Position numbers and translations under genes: made by a program
Assembly (NCBI GenBank): GCA_033182465.1
Contig: CP137325.1
Location: forward strand, 1,116,001 to 1,180,000
DNA: 64,000 nt
From: Sanghuangporus weigelae
Lineage: Eukaryota; Basidiomycota; Agaricomycetes; Hymenochaetales; Hymenochaetaceae
Direction of reading: 5' to 3'
The notes under the pieces: generated by a model
Told to the model about the DNA's origin: nothing
What the model saw: only the letters and a program-made list of their open reading frames with translations
Database searches by the model: none
In this document: positions 1 through 10,784 of the stretch, in pieces
How positions within the stretch are numbered: position 1 is the first letter of the stretch
Layout of the letters: each line of letters opens with the position of its first letter

Positions 1-299
1 GGGAGGGTCATAATGGTCCTGACCTTCCTGCACGACACAAATTTCTTTCGCTTGATCGTGCAAGCCTCTGTGGAACGTGGATCATGTTATGTTATTGCTC
101 GCATGCGCGAACGGTGCGAGCTAGTAGTTGGGATAGGTGCAAGATAGCCCCTAGTGCTTGTCGTACGACGTATTCCATCATCCGTATATCTCTATCACAT
201 GAACACATTTTATTTCTATTCTATTATTTATAATTATCCTGTTGACATTCTTATCAGAATCAGAATATTTGTTATGCCTCCGGAGGAGTTCCTGTATTC

Positions 300-545
300 A
301 GCAGCGAGACAGTCTCCGCAAGGCTTTCATCTGCAACCGTCTCCTCATCCATTATTTTCTAGTGTAATGTATCTCCAAGAGCGACAGCATCGTGCCCGCT
401 ATCTGATATGGCTCGTCCGGCTAGAAATGAGAAACGGGGATCTGCAAGTTTATACATCTTGCCCTGAAGTCTGGAGCGCCGTTGGACTTCATTTGCGTGC
501 CGAAGACAGACGGAATCGTATGCTTTAAGGGCCTTGAGTTTCTTA
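300..545 (-). pseudogene. relic of the last exon of an FAD monooxygenase
   Basis: This stretch aligns base for base, with small gaps, to the last exon of the two complete FAD monooxygenase genes that follow. The clearest match lies at about 450-535, against the segment of the first intact copy near 1530-1610. Only this final exon is recognisable. The flavin-binding exons are missing and the frame is not open in the matching direction. It is therefore a dead third member of the tandem array. A plus-strand reading frame that crosses it has no family resemblance and is taken as chance. Confidence 0.75.
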
Positions 546-1320
546 TCGGGTAGATGCCTTCAGGCTGAACCTCGCAGCTTCAAATAATCCTTTCAGGTCA
601 TTAGTGATGTAAATTTCAGTAAAGTTTCTTGACCAAATCCGTGGGCCTTCGAGCGTGAAGCTCCTTCACTATCTCTCGTGAGTGAGAGGGAAACTTACTG
701 TAACGGACACAATCGGTTTCGCGCACCGTCGAAGCGGAGAATTCAATAACATCTTGTACACAAAGCGTTATTCCGACCTCTCGGGCTTGAAACTTGCTCA
801 TATGGCGCACTGATAAGCACGGACAAGAGTCAGTTGAATTGCGCACTTCGACTGCATCACTCTTAGCACTTCGACTGTATATGCTCCACGAGTCGATCTG
901 GAAGTGGTTCGCTTTGATTGAAACCGCTACTCATTTTGCACAACGAGGCTCCAAGGGAATCTCGACTCTACATTTCGAGAACATTTAGAACTAAAGTGAG
1001 TTAACACTCTCAAAGTAACCACTTATTTTGAGAGAAGGATCATCAGCCTGGTAACTTTTGGACTCGGCTGAACAAAAATATTTGCATCGACAGAATCTGA
1101 TTGATGAGAAGCTTGAGAGAGGGCTGCGAGAGAGTTAAATTTGTCAACTCTCCTGTGCTCTCACGTTCATAATTGCTCTGATCGGGCATTGCTAATACCT
1201 CTGTAATTGACTAGCAATGTCATCCTTATCCATCAAAATAAAGAAAAAAAGCAGAATGATTCGTTGCATTCACCGAATTAGAAGTCGTGCGGTCCTCAAC
1301 ATTATTTCATATGACTAATT
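546..1320. other. intergenic, nothing recognised
   Basis: No coding pattern, repeat or RNA gene was recognised between the relic and the first intact monooxygenase. Short open frames on both strands show no family features. Part of it probably derives from the same duplicated unit but has decayed past recognition. Confidence 0.5.
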
Positions 1321-3147
1321 TCATCGAGAGACTCGTTCCATCTCTGAAGGGACTTCAGCCTCGAGTATCGCAATCGCCTTTGTGAGGTTATCATGCGCAT
1401 CTGTCTCCCAGTTCCATTTCCTATTCGCTATTAACGCATCTCCAAGAGCTTTGAGCTCCTCCATGTCGTCTTGACACTCTTCAGTATCCGAGATGGTGCG
1501 ATCTGCCAGGCTTGAGAAGCGAGGATCTGCGTATTCATACATTTGACCTTGCAGTCTGGAACGTCGTTGTACATCATTTCCATGCTGAAGACAGACAGTC
1601 TCGTACGCCTTGAGAGCGACAGGAAGGGTAAAGAGAGTCGTGAGTGGATGTGCTAGCAGAGCTCCGAGGACATAGGCATCTTCAATTGCTACTCCAGCGC
1701 CAGATCCTTGATGAGGAGTCATCGCGTGAGCCTACAAGCAGTAAGAATGATTGTCTTGTAGTAACTTAAAAGACGAACTTACTGCGTCACCAATGATCAC
1801 GACGCGATTGTGAGCACAGATTGGCAGTTCCTTCATGGCGTGGATAGCCCAGCATGAAGGACTATCCATGCACTAGCAGACATCCCCACTGAGTGAGCAC
1901 AGTTTGGAGATTTAGCCATGCAGAACAGACCTGAACAAGCTGTTGAACCTCAGCCTCCCAACCTTCGTAAGCATCGATGACCTCAGATTTCTCTCTGCTA
2001 GTAACCCAGGGGTTGATGTACGAAGTCCCCTCCCTGCCTGGTTGGGACACGAACGCGACGACGTTAATGATTTTGCCTTTTGTGACTGGATAGACTATGA
2101 CGTGCTGGAATGGATATCAGCTTGTGATGGACATGAATGCGTTCCCAGTTTCTCACCTTGTTCTTCCCGGTATACTGCATGAAGGAAAAGCGGACTCAGG
2201 TGAGAACGGAAGCAAAGCGGGAGTCATGATGGCTCACGTTCATCATCCTATTCAAGGTCCTGTGTGAAGGATTCACGGCTGCTAATTGCTCGCGCGGAAT
2301 TAGAGCTCGATAAGCGACCGATCCCGACCAGAAAGGATCAAGCTTTCCGGGACTCATCAGTGTTTCAGCTAATTGCATTTCTCCGTCTGTCTCTCGATGC
2401 TGGATTTCTTGGGCTGCAAGCTCAAGTAATGTGTGTCTCGTTGCTGAGCGGATACCGTCTGCTCCGATAAGCACATCACATTGAGCTTCCGAACGATCCT
2501 CGAATCTCAGTGTAATCCGACCTGGAGTATTGACATCCTTTGATGGAAGACTGTATCCAACGAGGCGCTTGGAAAAGTGAGCATGGATCACGTTTGGATC
2601 AAGATGCTCGACGAGGCATTGTTGAAAGTCGGCCCTATGGAACGTGATTGTCCCAACTAGAAACGGTCAAACAGTTACGTTGGAAAGCTGAAGTTGTTAA
2701 TGTGAGAGTAGTCTATATGCTTACAGGGTATCCTGAGATATTGAAATGTCAAGCCCTCTGCCTGGTCTGACTTTCGTGCTTCAAACGTGGGCTCTAAATG
2801 AACTTAAGTAATCGTATCCTTGGTCACTCGGAGAGATATGACGTACGCAGTTCGTCATCCGACGAAGGGACATGCGCGAGTCTCCTCAGGGCATCCTCAA
2901 GTCCAAGCGCTTTCACCACCTTCCAAGTGCGTCTCTGCATCGCAATTCCTGCCCCAACTTCCACGAAATCGGGTGTCGCTTCATAAAGATCAAGTAGTAT
3001 ATCCTTTCTCTCTGACGAAAAGTGCGATATTGCCAGCGAGGCGGTAAGCCCGGCTACTCCTCCTCCGCTGGAGATCGGGGATTTAGGGAGGAAGGACAAG
3101 ATCTAAGAGATAACGCACCAAACCGCAACAACGAACTTTGGGGACAT
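1321..3147 (-). CDS. FAD-dependent monooxygenase, salicylate hydroxylase-like (copy 1)
   Basis: A 476-residue class A flavoprotein monooxygenase, the family that hydroxylates aromatic rings using NAD(P)H and oxygen. Exons run 3147-3119, 3067-2847, 2793-2725, 2656-2238, 2174-2157, 2104-1931, 1872-1783 and 1731-1321. All junctions are GT-AG, the summed length is in frame, and each junction is shared with the next gene. Visible motifs are the N-terminal dinucleotide-binding loop GGGVAGL (residues 11-17), the DG motif IGADGIRSATR (about 170-180) and the flavin-ribityl GD motif VIIGDAAHAMTPHQG (about 335-349). The fifth exon is only 18 bp. The start follows from alignment with copy 2 (MSPKF against MSSKF). 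The substrate cannot be told from sequence. Tandem duplication suggests accessory catabolism or secondary metabolism. An unspliced reading would look broken, because the second intron carries stops. Confidence 0.9.
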
Positions 3148-4034
3148 CAAACACGTTCTTCACACCTTCGGCCTTAGCTTGCCTCGCAGCGTGGGCAAAG
3201 GGGATGAACCCTCGAATTCTCGCTGTACAACCGTTTTGCTTATGCTGTGCTTTCTATTTACATCTGAACGCGTGAGTTTCTCAATGTTTAATTTGAGAGA
3301 TGCTGGAAATTCGAGCACTAAATTTGTATGCTTCCCTAGCTTCGTCAATTAGATACCGATCACACGCTCGAAGTCGTGCTATTAGTGCGGAATCTACTCC
3401 CATCAAGGACACTAATTGAGAGGCACCCTCGCAATGTCTGAATTGTATGAAGCGGAGCAATCAATGAGCCGATCTTATGAGAACCAGTACCGGCTTACAC
3501 TGTACGGAACAATGGTATACCTTGCCAAGAGTTAAGCCAGATGCTAGCTTCCCGTCATCTTTAGCCGCGATCTCAATACGACGAACCTTACAGGGAGCTC
3601 AGCCTCTACAAGAACAAGATGAGATTATATATAAGATAAACAAGAATGATCGCACCATACACCTCTTTCGTGTAACGGAGACCTCGAATTGAAGTTAGTG
3701 TTGGTATGCCCTATCGCCATCAGCGCATCAATACATCATGTGTACATGGTTTCTGGGATTCGTTTCCGATGGATGAAGCGGTAAGGAGGTTCTATCGACA
3801 TGTCTGGAGTCAGTCCCGATTCGGCGGAGACTTTGAATATGCTAAGGCATTTAGCTGATTCAGGAGTACCGATAGAAAAATTGCTTACTATAGTTGCCCA
3901 GGATCTGTTCGTGGGCAAGTGCAAGATTGAGCTATTGAGGTTCAACATATGGCACGTGCAGACGAAGTTCCGAAACAAGTTTATTGGATTTATCGACTCA
4001 ACGATAAAAAACGATTGTTCACCGGTTATTGAAC
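3148..4034. other. intergenic between the two monooxygenase copies
   Basis: This holds the upstream region of copy 1 and, next to copy 2, its 3' flank. Apart from the shared upstream block listed separately, nothing was recognised. An open frame at 3800-4087 on the plus strand has no recognisable features and partly overlaps the antisense of copy 2. Confidence 0.45.
3385..3480 (-). promoter_or_regulatory. upstream block shared by both monooxygenase genes
   Basis: About 240-330 bp upstream of the copy 1 start lies TGCGGAATCTACTCCCAT followed by an ATCAATGAGCC segment. The same two words, in the same order, recur upstream of copy 2 at 6147-6222. They outlast much of the surrounding divergence, so they may be control elements, or simply the preserved edge of the duplicated unit. 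The factor is unknown. Confidence 0.35.
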
Positions 4035-5871
4035 TTACGACACGGCCCCCGACCCAGATACAACCTCAGCCTCAAACAGCGAAATAGCCTCTGTCAAGTT
4101 GCTATCCGCGTCCGTCTCCCAACCCCATTTTCTGTTCTCCATTATCGCATCTCCGACAGCTTTCAGACTCCTCACGTCATCTTGGCATTCCCCATTGTCC
4201 AAGATAGTGCGATCGGCAAGATTTGAAAAAGGAGGAACCGCGAACTCATACAACTGACCATGAAGCCGGGAACGTTGCTGGACCTTATTTGCATGTCGCA
4301 AGCAGACAGTATCGTAAACCTTGAGCGCCATCGGAAGCGTAGCAAGCGTCGTTTTCGGATGAGTTAGCAGAGCACCGAGAATATAGGCATCCTCAATTGC
4401 GACCCCCGCGCCTGCACCTTGATGAGGAGTCATCGCATGAGCCTTTTAATATTAAGTACAGATTTTAGTTTCGTGAACAACTAGAGGTGAACTTACTGCA
4501 TCACCGATAATCGCAACGCGATCGTGACTGCAGATAGGAAGTTCACGCAAAGAGTGTATTGCCCAACGTGAAGGCTTGTCCATACACTTGGTATCGTCAA
4601 AGCATAGTACATGACACCCAGCAACATAGAACGCACCTGAACGAGTTGCTGCACTTCGGCCTCCCAACCCTCATAGGCAGCAACAAGGTCAGCCTGCTCG
4701 CTACTAACGACCCAAGGATCATTGTAAGAAGCCCCTTCCTTTTCAGGATGAGATACAAAAGCAACAACGTTGACTAGTCTGCCTTTCATTATTGGATATA
4801 CTATGAGATGCTAGGATCAAACGTCCATAAGTTCGCAGTAGACCAGTCTGCTACTATTCTCGTGCACCTTATTTTGTCCAGTATACTGCATCGGTGGCGT
4901 GGAAGTCAGCAAGAGCGCCGATCCACAGCAGTCGATTGAGACTTACATTCATCATTCCGCTAAAGGCTCTATGCGAAGGATTCAGGACTTCCAGACGTTC
5001 GCGCGGAATAAGCGCGCGGTATGCTATGGAACCCGACCAAATAGGATCAAGTTTTCCTAGACTCCTCAACGTCTGAGACAGGTTCTTGTCTGCCTCGCTT
5101 CCCTTCTTTTCCAACTCCTGCACAACAAGTTCCAACATAGCGTGTCTCGTCGCGGAGTGTATGCCATCCGCTCCGATGAGCACGTCGCAGTAAGCTTCCG
5201 AACCATCTTTGAACTTGAGTGTAATTCGACTCGACGCCTCTTGATCTTCCGAGTCAAATGGAAGAGCATATCCTATGAGTCGCTTGGAAAAATGTGAACG
5301 GACCAAGTTGGTGTCGAGATGATTCACGAGACACTGTTGAAAATCTGCCCTGTGAAAAGTGATTGCTCCGACTGACAAGCATAACGTTATCGTAAGTTGC
5401 GGGATATGAGAATGCAAAGCAACCAGACACTCACAGGGTATCATAGGATGGTGGAACGTGATGCCTTCTGCCTGATTCGACTTACGCGCCTGAAACTTTG
5501 GTACTAAAAGATGATAATCCTTGTGCAATCTTTCCTTGCTCGAAGCAGACAACATACCCATTTCGTCGTCCGAAAACGGAACCTTTGCAAGTTTCCTCAG
5601 TTCTTCCTCGAGTCCAAGAGTTTTCATGATTTTCCAGGTTCTCCTGTACATTCCAATACCTGCTCCAACTTCCATGAAATTCGGTGATGCCTCATAAAGA
5701 TCGACTGAGACGTCCCTTCTTCCTGCAGAGAAATGCAATATTGCCAGTGCCGTCGTAAGACCAGCCACTCCTCCACCACTGAAACGGCAATCGTTCTTGT
5801 TAGTATGGACCAGCGAGGAATACTATTGTAGACAACACACACCAGATCGCAACGTTAAACTTCGACGACAT
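4035..5871 (-). CDS. FAD-dependent monooxygenase, salicylate hydroxylase-like (copy 2)
   Basis: A 477-residue tandem paralogue of the gene at 1321-3147, also predicted to be a flavin hydroxylase acting on aromatic or related substrates. Exons are 5871-5843, 5778-5558, 5503-5435, 5371-4947, 4885-4868, 4810-4637, 4586-4497 and 4442-4035. Exon phases match copy 1 exactly and lengths differ only by multiples of three. It keeps the GGGVAGL loop near the N terminus, the IGADGIHSATR DG motif and the AIIGDAAHAMTPHQG GD motif. No secretion signal is visible; the protein should be cytosolic or organelle-associated. Conservation of all key motifs in both copies suggests both are functional. Family is confident; the exact reaction is not known. 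Confidence 0.9.
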
Positions 5872-6623
5872 GACGGTTCCGGCTGTAACAAAACGCGTGC
5901 CTAAGCCGTCCTCGATGCATCACGAGGTCCCACCAGAGCGTGAGTAGTCTAGATAACGCACGGAAAAAGCTGTTCCCCTTCCATCCTCGTGGTATGCTGC
6001 TGATCCAAGGTTATCGACGGATAAAGAAGCCTGTTCACGCCGGGTTTGGATAAGTTTGAAAAGTTCAAGCATCTAATCAGCCAACTCCCGACGCTTCTTT
6101 GATAGGCTCCGGTCACAAGGACAAAGGGGCAAAACTGGCACTGTCGATGCGGAATCTATTCCCATTAGGCTTCCCTTGAGCCTAAATTTTAACGAGATGG
6201 ATCAATAAATGAGCCAGAGTTTAGGACGTCATCAGCTATTAGGAAAGGATCAGTTTACAATTGTCATCAACGAAGAGAGCACTGGAGATTTCCTGCATTA
6301 AAGCTGGTGTCCGTCTTCGAAGGTGCAAGATAGTCCCGAGGAGCTAGCTGGCAATCTCTCGCTATAAAGATCAGTGCAAAAGTAAGCAACTGCAATGAAT
6401 CTCGTTGTTTGATTCGGATGCAAATGGTCGGTTCATTGTGTTATTCAAGGAGAAGGATTGCACTGCTGCTTTCCTAAGATTTCAGAAATAAGTTCGTCAT
6501 GATCTATTTCTGAACCTGTGTAAGATTATGAGATTTTTACAAGACGCTGAACAGGAAGCTAATCAGCTCCAGCTTTACATTTCCTCGAAATGGACTCACC
6601 AGCATCATCTATCAGACCCGCTG
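5872..6623. other. intergenic, upstream region of copy 2
   Basis: The stretch contains the upstream region of monooxygenase copy 2 and the 3' side of NDUFS5. Only the duplicated block at 6147-6222 stands out. No other gene was seen. Confidence 0.5.
6147..6222 (-). promoter_or_regulatory. upstream block shared by both monooxygenase genes (copy 2)
   Basis: TGCGGAATCTATTCCCAT and a following ATCAATAAATGAGCC segment lie about 275-350 bp before the copy 2 start. They mirror the block at 3385-3480. This could be an activator site or the residue of a duplicated promoter. Confidence 0.35.
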
Positions 6624-7137
6624 TCAGCCGTCCTTTCTATTTATCAGTCCTAAACCCACTATCACACCGTCTGCCAGGATGTCACCCGCTTTCCTGCCTT
6701 CCTTCGCCTCGTGCTCAACCTTCTTGATGAAATGCGCCTTGACAGTCTTTGCTCGCTCAATCTACACGAGGAAGGATGGGCATCAATGAAAACGAAGGGT
6801 TACAGTAACACCCACCTCTTTGGTGTGGTGGAGACATTCCAGATAGTCCTCAGCTTGAAGTTTGCATTGCTGAGGATTGTCCGTATTCGAGTAACACTGA
6901 AAAGAGACAGTCAAGATTTCTGCCATTAATCACAAAACATGAAGATAGCATACCTTCGTGAACTCTTGCCAATAAGCAAAGCAACGAGAAGGACCTATTG
7001 ACACGTCGTGAATCAACCATAAAGGCTTATTGTGAGGTGTCGGCCTCACCTCCGGTGAAGCTATAACCGGACTACGCCAGATACAGAGTTCAATTTTGCT
7101 TTATAAACTCAATTAGCGATAGAAAACCTACCGCCAT
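6624..7137 (-). CDS. NDUFS5: NADH:ubiquinone oxidoreductase 15 kDa subunit (NDUFS5-type)
   Basis: A 95-residue accessory subunit of mitochondrial complex I. It is assembled from five exons: 7137-7132, 7071-7050, 6994-6954, 6896-6816 and 6761-6624. All have GT-AG borders and continuous frame. The product begins MASGYSFTGG and carries the twin CX9C motif of intermembrane-space proteins. The first pair is C14 and C24 (in CFAYWQEFTKC), the second C34 and C44 (in CKLQAEDYLEC), followed by LHHTKEIERAK. Such proteins have no cleaved presequence and are oxidised by the Mia40 pathway. Length and motif spacing match the family. The first exon codes for only two amino acids, so the gene is easy to miss. 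It sits head to head with GET5, 280 bp apart. Confidence 0.92.
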
Positions 7138-7417
7138 TCTTCGCGAGTAGACAGGACGTTTGAGTTGTTAATGTAACCGTTGTCCACCACCACGCCGCAC
7201 GGATTGGTTCGTAGCATCACGGGATCGCAGGAATTTGTCAGTGATCGTCGATCTCTTTTATTACATCATCAAGCTGACGACTAGACTTTCTGCACCGCCT
7301 CATCATTTCAATCCAAGCCGCAAAGTCGCTCTTGGACGCATCTCTCGCGTCTCGTCTCTTGTCTTGCAACCATCACCATCTTCACCATTATCACACGTCA
7401 ACCTGTAGGCAATATAA
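7138..7417. promoter_or_regulatory. divergent promoter region of NDUFS5 and GET5
   Basis: A 280 bp gap separates the two start codons of oppositely oriented housekeeping genes, so it must hold both promoters. An ATTGG at 7203-7207 is a CCAAT box on the minus strand, a common element for respiratory genes in fungi. A pyrimidine-rich run lies ahead of GET5. No clear TATA box is seen. Confidence 0.5.
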
Positions 7418-8456
7418 ATGGCTGAGAGTGCGGAACTTGCTTTCGTGAAGACTCATTTAAATAACATCAGCTCTTTACCCGTCCAATTCCCGGATGATTA
7501 CCAGCAATCCGCGCATAACTCGCTCAAGAAGTTGCCCATAGTATCTGTAAGTGGAGCCACATGATGTTGAGTCGTTTGATAGACGACTTTGACTTATCTC
7601 CAGGTCGATCTTCCACAACCGCCGGAACGAAGAGTTGAGGCAGAAACTTCTTCATCAGGCGAGTACATAATTTTTACTGACGGAAGCCTCGTGGCTCACT
7701 CGTTTTGCGCCGCTAGAATCGATTGAATTAGTCTTTAAAGTTGCAAAACCTCCGCGTTCCTTTACCATTTCTGTCTTGCCCACGGACGTGATCTCTTCCA
7801 TTAAGTCCCAACTTGCCTCACAACCCGGCGCGCCTCCGGCAAACACCCAGCGCCTTTTATTGCGTGGCAAAGCTCTCGCGGACAACAAGCTACTTAAGGA
7901 GTATACCGTCAAGGGTGGAGACACCGTTAACCTGATGTTGAAACCAGGCTTTGAGTGGGATTGGAATACGGACTCGAAGAAGGACACGGTGTCGAAAGCG
8001 ACGCCGAAGGATAATGATGGCGATGTACAAATGTCGCTTGAGCCTGACTCGATCCGCAAAGGAAGGCATAGCCGGATACCATCTGTCGTGTTGTCACCTT
8101 CCCCATCGCCGTCCACGAAGACGCTTCCTCTTGATGTCCCGCCATCGCCAATCCTACTCACGTTGGACACGTCTATCATCCCTTCGCCGACAGAAACGAC
8201 CATCCTTGATCCGTACCAGAAGAAGATCAGTTCTCCTGATTTCTGGGAACGTTTGTATGGTTTCTTAAGGTAAACGTGATCTTACTATTCACCTTGATCT
8301 TAACCTAACTCGCATACCAGGACTGAGTTTCAAGATGAGAAAGACGCTGACGAAGCCTTCGAGACGTTCTTGCTTGGCGCTAAAGGATCACTTTCGGCGA
8401 GCGATATTGCAAAGATCAGGGACCAGTTAGGAATTACGGGAATGAATGGAAGTTGA
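7418..8456 (+). CDS. GET5: ubiquitin-like protein of the GET pathway (Get5/UBL4-like)
   Basis: A 290-residue protein with exons 7418-7546, 7604-7658, 7717-8269 and 8321-8456. The N-terminal segment (about 1-60) should bind Get4. A ubiquitin-like fold follows at about 62-140, with PTDVISSIKSQLA and LLLRGKALADNKLLKEY typical of such folds. Then comes a Ser/Pro-rich linker and a C-terminal helical segment ending near SLSASDIAKIRDQLG, which resembles the Get5/UBL4 dimerisation domain. In yeast Get5 pairs with Get4 and Sgt2 to pass tail-anchored proteins to Get3 in the cytosol. The second intron appears to start with GC (CAG|GCGAGT), the only junction that keeps the frame. Assignment rests on domain order; another UBL protein is possible. 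Confidence 0.8.
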
Positions 8457-10784
8457 CGGGCTTTGCATGGTTCTTGATGAGTCTTCTCGGTTTCTTTAGG
8501 TGTATTCCTCTTCGAGTCGCACAGTTGATAATGGTATTAAGCAATGTTTCAGAAAGTTTGTCTCAGAGTAATTCAAGTCCTGCATCTGCGAATATTTGCA
8601 GGGGGATCTGACGAGAGTATCAAACTATCAATGCCCCCGATCTTGTTCACAACACATTTCATTAGATCTAGAACGGCAGCCCGAAGATACCACCGAAAGC
8701 CTGTTACTCTCAATGCAACAAAATACATGTACGGACTGCTGGGTCGGTTAAATGAAACTAATAAGCAGCATCCCAAGAGCCGGATGTGACAGCATGTCGT
8801 GGCCGAAGCTGTAAGCCATCAACATCCGAGTCAGCGAGTGAATTCAATGACGTAACTCTCGTTACACTATACGTGCAGTGCTTACCGCGCCTTGGTCTTC
8901 CGCTCGTTCCTTCCATGATTTCGTATCGTATTAATTTCGATAGCCTCTAATAGACCATAAGTAGATCCAAAGATTACATTTAAATATCTCAAGAACCCTC
9001 TTCTTTGCATCAGAAGACTTGAAGCAATCTTCAGTTAGTCCGACCTCTGAAGGTTCAGAATGGAGCTCTTCATTCGCCTCGTTGCCTGATAAAAACGAAT
9101 GCATTCGGATATGGCCTGACACTGATCCTAGGCCTGCCCATCTCCTTTCCTCTTTACGTCCTGAAGTCACGGCGTGGAAGAAATATGCGAAATTCCACAT
9201 TTGTTCATGCCGCTGCTTCAAGTGTCTACGACACTAGTGTGGCTGGATATTATCCAGAGTCTCGAAAATCAGAGAGATCAAGACACAATAAATAGATGGA
9301 GCTTACGAGAAACACAAGTAAGAGCAGGTAGATACGCTCGAACCTTGCAGATATGCCCGCCTCTACGAGAAACCGAAATGCCCGAGCACCAAGTAAGAAT
9401 TCCCAATACATACGTTACTTCTAGATGAAGCTCAGCGCAAAAGTGAGTGTTTCTCTCGTGTTGGTTGGACGAGACTTTGCCCCGAGAAACGCCTAGAAAA
9501 TGGATCAGTCGCCGGTGGTCGGAGCTGAGTAAATCAGTCGGGTGTCCGGTAAGAGGTGCTTCCGCAGACGGCTATGTTTGTAGGCCAAGCAACCGATGCC
9601 GATTGGTTCTTCTACGTAGATGTTACGAAGGTGAAAGTAGCTATCGTCATATTTCATCTAGCTCCAAAGCCATGGACGTGGAACGATGATTCTGTGGAAA
9701 TTGGGAATTAAGGAGGTGACGATCGGCGTCTTGTAGTTTCTCAGCGAGTGTTTCCAAGAATATGTCATGTTTCCGGTGAGAGCTGTTTGTTGCTTGCTCA
9801 TCCTTCCGAAGGCGGCCAAGCAACCAAAGCTGACGGCACCTTTAGGTCTCTCGTAGAGTAGACTGAGCAGTTTCCCTGTCCAAAATCCAACAAGATCTTC
9901 TCCAAAAGGAGAAAGGATGTGTGGAGATAACTCAAGCAGCCGATTTGTTGGCGTCACCAAGTCATCTTCGAGCGGTCTCTTGTCATTGATGACATCCGTG
10001 ACCTTGATGTTGATGCCGTTGGAGTGAGCGCTGCGAAGAACCGAAGTAAGTAATAACGGCATCATGATTGACTCATTGTACGGCTTTGTACGCTGGAAGA
10101 GACCCTGACGAGTGATGGTGACAAACGCCAAGCCGAGTACGCACGTGGCGGTGGTCCTTTGATTCGATAAGTGGACGCTTATCCGTTGGGAAGACCACAT
10201 CCAAAGAGGCCGGAGACGACTGTTTGCTCGATAGCATCTCAGCTCGAAAGATCCGGATCCAACATGCTTTAGGAGACGTCCAGACAGATGCGTGGCTTGG
10301 AGTTGTTTCAGGCGTGACTGGACAGCACGGAATGACCATCAGCACATATGGAAAGCAAGATAACGTTTCGGATGGATGTGGAGATGACCCGAATGGAAGC
10401 CAAGAGGACAGATTGTACCGTGAACAACTGAGATGATGATTTCGTTTCGTCAAGCAAGAATGTTATTAAAACCTGGCCTGGGTATGATACGCAGTGAGAC
10501 AAAAAGATAAAATGCAAAATCAAATACCAAAGTCAGACAAATCGATGACCAACGTGATGACACGTTCGGCGATCAGGCCCACCAGGCCCGCATCGTGCCG
10601 ACGGGACCCAAGAGACTGCGGGGAGGGATTCCGAGGAAGAGCGTGATGCCGAGCCAACGTGATGATGCCGATCCCGTATGTCTGGATTGACGCAGCGGAG
10701 TTTCAATTTATATGCAAGCATCCCTTGCCTACACTTAGCGCTCACTTACACTCTTCCTCCGCTATCCGCCATCGTCCCAGTGCG
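8457..10784. other. long intergenic stretch with one unrecognised open frame
   Basis: 2.3 kb without a gene I can name. The longest open frame is 180 codons on the minus strand at 9658-10200. It has no recognisable motif, and I found no splice partners that extend it into a family, so it could be a decayed gene or chance. The last few hundred bases before 10785 are presumably the promoter of the next gene. Confidence 0.4.

Noticed and set aside
154-528. 124-codon plus-strand open frame at the window start
   Set aside because: It runs antisense over a relic of the monooxygenase last exon and has no protein features of its own.
9658-10200. 180-codon minus-strand open frame as a gene
   Set aside because: I looked for short-chain dehydrogenase or P450 features and found none firm, and no splice partners; kept only as a remark in the gap entry.
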